Translations under genes and position numbers: made by a program
Shown: positions 6,514-11,602 of the stretch, in pieces
Position numbering within the stretch: position 1 is the first letter of the stretch
Layout of the letters: every line of letters begins with the position of its first letter
Assembly (NCBI GenBank): GCA_963579925.1
Contig: CAUZJA010000078.1
Location: forward strand, 1 to 11,602
From: UBA1151 sp963579925
GTDB lineage: Bacteria > Chloroflexota > Dehalococcoidia > Lucifugimonadales > Lucifugimonadaceae
DNA: 11,602 nt
Direction of reading: 5' to 3'
Notes under the pieces: model-generated
Told to the model about the DNA's origin: nothing
Seen by the model: only the letters and a program-made list of their open reading frames with translations
The model's database searches: none

Positions 6514-7362
6514 ATGGCACTTTTGTTGAAGGGTTTTTCTGATGAGACGGTCGATACCGGCGAGGTGGAGATTGGCTACTCCGTAGGGCCGGACAATGGC
6601 CCCACGCTGCTGCTTGCGCATGGCGTGACCAGTCGGCGGGACTCATTCTTGACGGTGTTGGACGTGCTGACAGCCAAGTATCGGGTCGTGACGATGGATC
6701 AGCGCGGGCACGGCTATTCAGGACACCCCGGTGAGTATGGTCGTGAGGATCACGCTCGAGACATCAACTTCATTCTTGAGAACGTTTGTGATGCTCCGAC
6801 TATCTTGTGGGGCCACTCGATGGGTGGCGCGAATTCAGTTGGCGTGGCGATCAATCCGCCGTCGCAGTTGAAGGCGCTTGTACTGGAAGATGCGGCGGTG
6901 TTCCCACGTGTACGGCCGCCGTCTGCCAGCAACTCTCCCACGATGAGTATGTTCCAAATTTCACTCGATCTCATCGATGCGGACGCGACGGTGGAAGAAG
7001 CCGCTGCTCGATTCCGAGAGGCGTACCCGAACTGGCCAGATTACATATATGGCTGGAAAGCGGAATCGATTCTCCAGATGGACGCCGATATCCTACGGAA
7101 TGTGATTGGTGGGACTTCATCATTCAGCCCCGGAGATCCCGCAGAGACTCTGGCCCGGATCAAATGCCCCGTTCTGCTGATGCAAGCCGATCCGACCGCA
7201 GGCGGCATCCTAGCGGACGATTTTCTGGCCGAAGTAGTTCCAGATAGCGATGACTGGACCGTGGTGAAGATTGAAGGCGCAGGCCACAACATCCACCGGG
7301 AGCATTCGGAGCTGCTGCTGTCGGTTGTGTTGCCGTGGTTGGAGACGCAGTCGGGCGCGTAG
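6514..7362 (+). CDS. alpha/beta hydrolase
   Basis: A 282-residue alpha/beta-hydrolase fold enzyme, probably cytosolic as no signal peptide is seen. The oxyanion-hole turn AHGVTS (35-40), the strand-4 motif MDQRGHGYSG (61-70) and the nucleophile elbow G-H-S-M-G-G with Ser102 are all present. The likely acid is Asp226 in LLMQADPTAGG and the catalytic His is His258 in EGAGHNIHRE. Between these is a cap segment (about 130-200). The sequence resembles carbon-carbon-bond or ester hydrolases of the MhpC/lactonase type, but the substrate cannot be assigned. ATG 6514 is preceded by AGGT at 6503-6506. The gene stands alone on the plus strand between the tRNAs and a convergent RraA-like gene. Confidence 0.9.
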   Translation: MALLLKGFSDETVDTGEVEIGYSVGPDNGPTLLLAHGVTSRRDSFLTVLDVLTAKYRVVTMDQRGHGYSGHPGEYGREDHARDINFILENVCDAPTILWGHSMGGANSVGVAINPPSQLKALVLEDAAVFPRVRPPSASNSPTMSMFQISLDLIDADATVEEAAARFREAYPNWPDYIYGWKAESILQMDADILRNVIGGTSSFSPGDPAETLARIKCPVLLMQADPTAGGILADDFLAEVVPDSDDWTVVKIEGAGHNIHREHSELLLSVVLPWLETQSGA

Positions 7363-7436
7363 GCGTCCTGCTCGACCGATGATGCCCCTACGGGAACCGT
7401 GCGTGAGAACGGGAAGTGGCTAGCGTATGTGACGCG

Positions 7437-7471
7437 CCCTCACCCCAGCCCTCTCCCATGGGGAGAGGGGG
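7437..7471. repeat. palindromic intergenic repeat (CCCTCTCCC-ATG-GGGAGAGGG)
   Basis: A perfect nine-base inverted repeat (7449-7457 with 7461-7469, three-base loop) preceded by CCCTCACCCC. From memory, intergenic elements of this form, in which a CCCTCACCCC stretch leads into a CCCTCTCCC hairpin, recur in many bacterial genomes. It sits between two convergent genes, where its hairpin could end transcription from either side, although there is no T-tract. Copy number in this genome cannot be judged from one window. Confidence 0.6.
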
Positions 7472-7497
7472 TAAAACGCGATAAGCCAAGGCTGTTC

Positions 7498-7528
7498 GCT
7501 GCCCCGCGGCCTATGCCCCTGCGGCAGC
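7498..7528 (-). terminator. possible hairpin after the RraA-like gene
   Basis: GCTGCC (7498-7503) and GGCAGC (7523-7528) can pair just beyond the RraA-like stop on the minus strand. The loop is GC-rich and there is no T-run, so this is at best a weak candidate. Confidence 0.25.
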
Positions 7529-7531
7529 CAC

Positions 7532-8281
7532 CTAGAGGCCTCGTTCCTTTTTCACACGCGCCCACTCATCGTGGGATTCCTGGCTTGGGGGGTAGTACTT
7601 GCCGGGGGGCACGCCCTCGGCTCGGATCTTTTCCTTAACGTAGTTCTCTACTTCTTCATGTTCGATAGCCCACTCAAGGACGGCTTCAGCCATCCAGGAT
7701 GGAACAACGAGCATGCCATCGCCGTCGCCGACCATCACGTCGCCGGGGCGAATTAACGCGCCGCCGCATTCGATCTGGATGTTTTCTTCGGCTGGAATTG
7801 CCGTTGGGCCACCGTGGAAGCTGCGGGCGACTGCGTAGACGGCGAGGCCGTAATCTTCCTCTTCGAGCACTCCGAGATCGCGGATAGCACCGTCGATGAT
7901 CACGCCGTCGGCGTTGTTCATCTGGAGTTGGAGCAGTTTCACGTCGCCGGCGACCACGTCTTCCTTCTTGCTCATGATGTCTGCCACCAGCACGTCACCC
8001 GGACCGCAGCGGCCCATCGCCACGTACTCAGGCGTGTGCTCGCCGCTACCCATCTCGGCAGATAGGTCTGGCCGGATTGGCAGGAATCGTAGCGTTCGCG
8101 CCCGGGCTGCGAATCGCTTCTCGCCCGTGTTGAACGGTCGAATGCCTTCCAGCACGCAGAGTGGGTGGCCGTATGCACGGCAGCCGCCGTAGACGGTGGC
8201 GACTGGGATGGTCTTGAAGCCGTCCAGAACGCTCTGCGGGACGTCTAAGGGCTTCATATCGAACGTTGGGATGTTTGCCAT
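7532..8281 (-). CDS. RraA-like / HMG aldolase family protein
   Basis: A 249-residue member of the RraA/HMG-CHA aldolase superfamily, a beta-alpha-beta-sandwich family. It includes class II pyruvate aldolases acting on 4-hydroxy-4-methyl-2-oxoglutarate and the RNase E inhibitor RraA. Visible signatures are G-P-G-D-V-L-V-A-D (93-101), G-V-I-I-D-G-A-I-R-D (126-135) with Arg134 and Asp135 typical of the metal/pyruvate site, and R-P-G-D-V-M-V-G-D-G-D-G (178-189). The N- and C-terminal extensions make it longer than E. coli RraA (about 160 residues), closer to the catabolic aldolase-like group. The start ATG has GGAG nine bases upstream (8291-8294). The gene is 45 bases downstream of pepA on the same strand and probably co-transcribed. 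The true substrate is unknown; dehydratase or decarboxylase activity is also possible in this family. Confidence 0.85.
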   Translation of the reverse strand: MANIPTFDMKPLDVPQSVLDGFKTIPVATVYGGCRAYGHPLCVLEGIRPFNTGEKRFAARARTLRFLPIRPDLSAEMGSGEHTPEYVAMGRCGPGDVLVADIMSKKEDVVAGDVKLLQLQMNNADGVIIDGAIRDLGVLEEEDYGLAVYAVARSFHGGPTAIPAEENIQIECGGALIRPGDVMVGDGDGMLVVPSWMAEAVLEWAIEHEEVENYVKEKIRAEGVPPGKYYPPSQESHDEWARVKKERGL

Positions 8282-8326
8282 GAGTGGAGTCTCCGGTTAG
8301 TTGGCTGGTTTGTTTTCTGGTCTGTT

Positions 8327-9868
8327 CTACTGGGAGTCGGAGTCGGCGAGATCGAGCGCCAGCTGTACGAGTGTTCGTGTTGGTGAGCCGGTGGCGCCTG
8401 CGGTCAGTATGCCGTTGGTGCCGTCAGACATGGCCATTGCGGCGATATCGAGATGGACCCACGGTGTGTCTTCAGCGAATTCACCGATGAAGTGCGCTGC
8501 GGTGATCGCCTGTGCGAGTCGGCCACCCGTGTTCTTAAGATCCGCAATCTTGGAGCGGTTCTGTCGCCTCGCCACTTCATCGAGCGGCAGCCGCCAGAAC
8601 GACTGACCGCGCTTGTCTCCCGCGGCGATCAGCGCGTTCACCAGGTCATCATCATTAGAGAACGCGCCGGCGTTGCCCTTACCGAGTGCGACCACGATGC
8701 CGCCGGTGAGCGTGGCAATATCCACCATGCGTTTGGCTCCGTTTTCTCGGGCATATACGAGTGCATCAGCCAGGGTGAGCCGCCCCTCTGCATCGGTGTT
8801 CAGCACCTCGATGTACTTGCCGTTCATGGCCTGCACAACGTCACTGACGCGTTGTGCGCCGCCACCGGGCATGTTTTCCGTGGCGAGGCAGAGCGCTGTC
8901 ACGTTGATCTTGGGAGCGATCTCAGCGATGGCCCGTGCGGCGGCGATAACCGATGCACCGCCGGCCATGTCGCTCTTCATTGTCTCCATACCGCTGGAAG
9001 GCTTCAGCGAAAGACCACCAGAGTCGAACGTGATGCCCTTACCGATGATCCAGAGATTGTTGTCGGCGTCGTCAGGATCTCCCGCGTAGTCCATCCGGAT
9101 CATCTTTGGCGGTTCGTGGCTGCCCTGCGCAACGCCAAGGAATGCGCCCATGCCCATCTTCTCGGCATCCTCACGCTCCAGCACCGTGATCGAGAGACCA
9201 TCGGTGGCCTCAGCTACGGCGACCGCTTCTTCTGCGAGCCGCGTGGGCGTCATGATGTTGGGGGGGTGGTTCACAAGGTCACGTGCGAGCGCCTCTGCGG
9301 TGGCAATGCTGGTTGCACGGTCCACAGCGGCCTGAAGTTCAGATGCCTTGCTGGCGTCCAGTTCGATGATCGTGAAAGTCTCGAGGCCCTTCGACTCGTC
9401 ATCGTCATCTTCGTTGGACGACTTGTAGTTCTTGAACTCATACGTGCCGAGAATGGAGCCCTCGACGATGGATTCAGCCGAGACTGCTGGATCGATTCCG
9501 CCAATACCTGCGCCGTGAAGGATCGTAGTGGCTTCACTCGCTCCAATCGACCGAACCCGGCGGGCTACGGTGGCAGCGACTTTGCGGATGCCATCGGCAT
9601 CCAACTTATCAGACTTGCCGAGACCTGCCACGAGCACTCGGTCAGGAGCGAAATCACCGTAGCGGTCATCCAGCGTGTGTATCACCGTCGCTTCTGATGC
9701 GTTCCCCTTGATCTCGCCGTCCTCGATCAGCTTCGAGATTGTTGATCCAATAGAGGAGTCAACCGCGCCCGTAGCACCTTCCGGCGCGGTGACACCTGAA
9801 AAGAGGTTCACAACCGCCACGGCCGTCGTCTGTTTTGTGATGTCTCCGGTAACCACTTCGAAATTCAA
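8327..9868 (-). CDS. pepA: leucyl aminopeptidase (cytosol aminopeptidase, M17)
   Basis: A 513-residue M17 aminopeptidase that removes N-terminal residues from peptides in the cytosol, normally as a hexamer with two metals per site. All site residues are visible: G-K-G-I-T-F-D-S-G-G (Lys277, Asp282), Lys289 in LSLKP, M-K-S-D-M-A-G-G (Asp300), and the family signature N-T-D-A-E-G-R-L with Asp359, Glu361 and Arg363. They match E. coli PepA residues with a constant offset of seven. The N-terminal domain has an acidic stretch, SNEDDDDESKG (151-161). The start is TTG at 9868 with GGAG seven bases upstream (9876-9879). It leads the minus-strand pair with the RraA-like gene and is divergent from the MBL hydrolase across 414 bp. 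E. coli PepA also binds DNA; nothing here shows that. Confidence 0.96.
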   Translation of the reverse strand: MNFEVVTGDITKQTTAVAVVNLFSGVTAPEGATGAVDSSIGSTISKLIEDGEIKGNASEATVIHTLDDRYGDFAPDRVLVAGLGKSDKLDADGIRKVAATVARRVRSIGASEATTILHGAGIGGIDPAVSAESIVEGSILGTYEFKNYKSSNEDDDDESKGLETFTIIELDASKASELQAAVDRATSIATAEALARDLVNHPPNIMTPTRLAEEAVAVAEATDGLSITVLEREDAEKMGMGAFLGVAQGSHEPPKMIRMDYAGDPDDADNNLWIIGKGITFDSGGLSLKPSSGMETMKSDMAGGASVIAAARAIAEIAPKINVTALCLATENMPGGGAQRVSDVVQAMNGKYIEVLNTDAEGRLTLADALVYARENGAKRMVDIATLTGGIVVALGKGNAGAFSNDDDLVNALIAAGDKRGQSFWRLPLDEVARRQNRSKIADLKNTGGRLAQAITAAHFIGEFAEDTPWVHLDIAAMAMSDGTNGILTAGATGSPTRTLVQLALDLADSDSQ

Positions 9869-10173
9869 TATCTGGCTCCGTCTTTAGAGTTTCGGTATTT
9901 TTATCGTTATGTTTTGTTGTAAGAAATGAAAATTGCAGTTGGAACAGGCATTCTGAACTAATTGTCGTGCGATTGTAGACCTGCGGTTCGGTTTACAGGT
10001 AGCGCCGAAAAGCAGGATTTTAAATCGCTCAAACATGCACTGAAAATGCCAAGACTTTTTTGGTACAAATACAAATTCAACTTGACGAAAGCCTTAATCC
10101 GTCGTAGTGTGGCGCCCAGTCTCAAACGGTGTGCATGCAGCAGCTTCTAGGTCTCTGGCGGGAATGGGGCAGC
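9869..10173. other. long divergent spacer between pepA and the MBL hydrolase, left part
   Basis: About 300 bases without a supported gene. The pepA Shine-Dalgarno is at 9876-9879, followed on the pepA side by an AT-rich stretch (9895-9945) that probably holds the pepA promoter. A short open frame at 9962-10150 has no family resemblance and no good ribosome-binding site. The promoter of the MBL gene is probably near 10082-10110. Confidence 0.4.
10082..10110 (+). promoter_or_regulatory. candidate sigma-70-type promoter for the MBL hydrolase
   Basis: TTGACG (10082-10087) and TAGTGT (10105-10110) are 17 bases apart. The -35 box is close to consensus and the -10 box is poor. If used, transcription would start near 10117 and give a leader of about 165 bases containing the hairpins at 10174-10267. 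Confidence 0.3.
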
Positions 10174-10274
10174 TAAAGCACGATCACTGAGCGAGGCGCT
10201 TTACCGACACGTTGCTAATGAATGTCCGTTCTTAGCGACAGCAAACATCCCGACTGTTCGGGACATTGAGGGGG
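10174..10274 (+). promoter_or_regulatory. structured 5' leader with competing helices before the MBL hydrolase
   Basis: Three hairpins follow one another: TAAAGC 10174-10179 with GCTTTA 10198-10203; GTTGCTAA 10211-10218 with TTAGCGAC 10232-10239 (one G-U); and TCCCGA 10248-10253 with TCGGGA 10258-10263 (four-base loop). In addition AATGTCC (10221-10227) can pair fully with GGACATT (10261-10267), which would break the third hairpin and change the second. The ribosome-binding site GAGGGGG (10268-10274) begins right after this helix. This is the layout expected of a switch or attenuator, but no known riboswitch class is recognised. Alternatively the third palindrome could be a DNA operator. Confidence 0.35.
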
Positions 10275-10282
10275 CGCCGAAG

Positions 10283-11131
10283 ATGCAGGCCGACAGCATT
10301 CAGGTACGTGTTATTTCTGATGGTTCATTTTTGCTCGATGGGGGTTCCGTTTTCGGGCAAGTTCCAAGGGTTATCTGGGAGAAGGAAGCCAAGCCAGACC
10401 GTAAGAATCGCGTTCGTCTCGGCTTGAACACTCTTCTTGTCCAGACTCCGGAACACAACATTCTTATTGATACCGGCATGGGTTCTAAAGACCCCGAAGT
10501 CACTCGTGAGGTCTACGGACTTTCACGCTCGAAGCTGCTCAGGGACCTCAAGGTTAAGGGCAATGGAATCACCCCACGAGACATCGACATGGTGGTTCTG
10601 AGCCACCTGCACTTTGATCACGTTGGTGGAGCGATTCGACTGGACCGTCTTGGCCAGAAGGTACCTACCTTCCCGAACGCCAAGTACGTCATCCAGAAGA
10701 ACTCCTGGGAAGAGGCAACGTCTCCGAACGAACGAGCGTGGCCGCACTTCTCACTCACCCGTGACGTCCTGGACGTTTTGGAGAAGTCCAATCAGGTTGA
10801 ACTGATTGACGGAGACACCGAGATTGTTCCCGGCGTTCAGACTCGAGTAACCGATGGTCACTGCGCCGGTCACCAGTCGGTGTTCATCAACACCGGTGGC
10901 GAACGGATTGCCTACCTTGGCGACCTTGTGCCAACGGCATCACACGTGACGCTTTCGTACATCACGGCCTTCGACAAGCGGCCGGATGCAACGCTTGAGC
11001 AGAAGCGTGAGTACCTCAACTACATCGAAAAAGATGGCTGGTTGATGGTCTTCGCCCACGGCCACGAGCACCGAGCTGGCTACCTGGAGCGCTGGGGCGG
11101 TTCACTGAACCTTCGCCCGGTGGCCGTCTAG
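10283..11131 (+). CDS. MBL-fold metallo-hydrolase, lactonase-like
   Basis: A 282-residue metallo-beta-lactamase-fold hydrolase with a complete binuclear metal site: S-H-L-H-F-D-H (His108, His110, Asp112, His113), His197 in DGHCAGHQS, Asp214 in YLGDLVP and His259 in FAHGHE. The N-terminal DGSFLLDGGSVFGQVPRVIW (13-32) is the substrate-side segment of the group that includes N-acyl-homoserine-lactone lactonases and related esterases. No signal peptide is seen, so it is probably cytosolic. The substrate is not determined; lactones or esters are likely. ATG 10283 follows GAGGGGG at 10268-10274 with eight bases between. The gene is single, with its own leader and a strong terminator. Confidence 0.92.
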   Translation: MQADSIQVRVISDGSFLLDGGSVFGQVPRVIWEKEAKPDRKNRVRLGLNTLLVQTPEHNILIDTGMGSKDPEVTREVYGLSRSKLLRDLKVKGNGITPRDIDMVVLSHLHFDHVGGAIRLDRLGQKVPTFPNAKYVIQKNSWEEATSPNERAWPHFSLTRDVLDVLEKSNQVELIDGDTEIVPGVQTRVTDGHCAGHQSVFINTGGERIAYLGDLVPTASHVTLSYITAFDKRPDATLEQKREYLNYIEKDGWLMVFAHGHEHRAGYLERWGGSLNLRPVAV

Positions 11132-11150
11132 CCACAACAAGAACATTCCC

Positions 11151-11188
11151 AGGAGGGTCGCTTCGAAAGAGGCGGCCCTCCTTTCTTT
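11151..11188 (+). terminator. rho-independent terminator of the MBL hydrolase gene
   Basis: A 14-base-pair stem (11151-11164 with 11169-11182, two G-U pairs) is closed by a GAAA tetraloop and followed by TTCTTT (11183-11188). It begins 20 bases after the stop codon. Stability and position make this a confident call. Confidence 0.92.
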
Positions 11189-11263
11189 GGGGCGCAGCTG
11201 AGCTGGTACTGGCGGCGGGGCCGCGGGTGTGAACGTGATGTTCGTATTAAATGAGTTTGGTGA

Positions 11264-11602
11264 CTAATTCTTAGCGTCAACCATAATCGGTTCCGCCAGC
11301 ATCACCTGGCCGTCGAACCCGGTGAGCGTCACTTCCTCAATTAAATTCACACGCGCCCTGCCCGTCTGCTGACCGGAAACCATCCTGGCTCGCACGTAGG
11401 AGTCCGTAAGCCCCGCGCTTGGCGCCACACGCTCCCACAGGACTTTGGCGGTGCTTCCGATCAATCCCTGCCTGAAAGCGGCAAACGACTCAGCGCCGAT
11501 CTCGCGCAGTTGCGACGCACGCTCGGCCACCACTGTTGGATCAATGTGACCATCGAAGTGCGCAGCTGATGTGCCAGGACGTAGTGAGTACGGGAATATG
11601 TG
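11264..11602 (-). CDS. mtaB: MtaB-type tRNA methylthiotransferase, C-terminal part
   Basis: The open frame enters from the right window edge and ends at TAG 11264, giving the last 112 residues. It begins with HIFPYSLRPGTSA, the end of the radical-SAM domain in the MtaB/MiaB group. The H-x-F-P-Y-S-x-R-x-G-T form points to MtaB (N6-threonylcarbamoyladenosine tRNA methylthiotransferase, which modifies A37 to ms2t6A) rather than MiaB. A helix with RASQLREIG follows, then IGSTAKVLWE and GLTDSYVRAR, which belong to the TRAM RNA-binding domain, ending in VMLAEPIMVDAKN. The iron-sulfur cysteines lie outside the window. It is convergent with the MBL gene; the 75 bases after that gene's terminator show nothing else. 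Confidence 0.85.
   Translation of the reverse strand, partial: HIFPYSLRPGTSAAHFDGHIDPTVVAERASQLREIGAESFAAFRQGLIGSTAKVLWERVAPSAGLTDSYVRARMVSGQQTGRARVNLIEEVTLTGFDGQVMLAEPIMVDAKN

Noticed and set aside
8453..9697. 414-codon open frame on the plus strand opposite pepA
   Set aside because: It is an antisense shadow of a GC-rich coding gene. The protein is full of His, Cys and Arg and has no family features, while pepA on the other strand has every catalytic residue.
1..11602. CRISPR array, integrase, transposase, toxin-antitoxin or phage genes
   Set aside because: I looked on both strands for regular direct repeats and for typical motifs of these systems and saw none.

Overview
The window carries a bacterial chromosome segment of about 55% GC. 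Protein-coding genes are short and tightly packed, with several TTG or GTG starts supported by good Shine-Dalgarno sequences and two tRNA genes that encode their own CCA ends. The gene mix is a metal-dependent HpcH/HpaI aldolase, an SMP-30-type lactonase, an Old Yellow Enzyme, a split sulfopyruvate-decarboxylase-like TPP enzyme, an RraA-type aldolase and a lactonase-like metallo-beta-lactamase-fold hydrolase. This mix resembles marine Chloroflexota of the SAR202 type, which are known for large sets of enzymes acting on oxidised organic compounds. That placement is inference from gene content; no phylogenetic marker was tested.

Layout. 1-1849: an MtlR-like alpha-helical protein (+) runs into a convergent pair on the minus strand, an aldolase followed by a translationally coupled DUF4234 membrane protein. 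2024-2829: an SMP-30/gluconolactonase gene (+) broken by a frameshift near 2650. 2857-3936: a YqjM-type OYE reductase (-). 4168-5325: the two halves of a TPP-dependent decarboxylase (comD/comE-like, +). 5326-6173: a stretch without an intact gene, holding a minus-strand C2H2 zinc-finger plus coiled-coil gene split by an apparent one-base deletion. 6174-6389: tRNA-Arg(UCG) and tRNA-His(GUG), both minus. 6514-7362: an alpha/beta hydrolase (+). 7363-7531: convergent spacer with a palindromic element of a type seen in many bacterial genomes. 7532-9868: pepA (leucyl aminopeptidase) followed by an RraA-like gene, both minus. 9869-10282: a 414-bp divergent spacer whose 3' part looks like a structured mRNA leader. 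10283-11131: MBL-fold hydrolase (+), ended by a strong intrinsic terminator. 11264-11602: the C-terminus of an MtaB-type tRNA methylthiotransferase (-), cut by the window edge.

How the genes may work together. The genes from 1097 to 5325 form two divergent pairs (aldolase | lactonase and OYE | TPP decarboxylase), and every one encodes an enzyme for lactones, 2-oxo acids or activated alkenes. This fits a small catabolic island for oxidised acids, possibly including sulfonates. The RraA-like gene and the two hydrolases extend the theme further along. The tRNAs, pepA and mtaB are housekeeping genes. The observations I would check first are the split zinc-finger/coiled-coil gene, the competing RNA helices ahead of the MBL hydrolase, and the Asp-to-Glu change in the metal-binding GDG motif of the TPP enzyme. 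No defence system, CRISPR array, transposase or integrase is visible.
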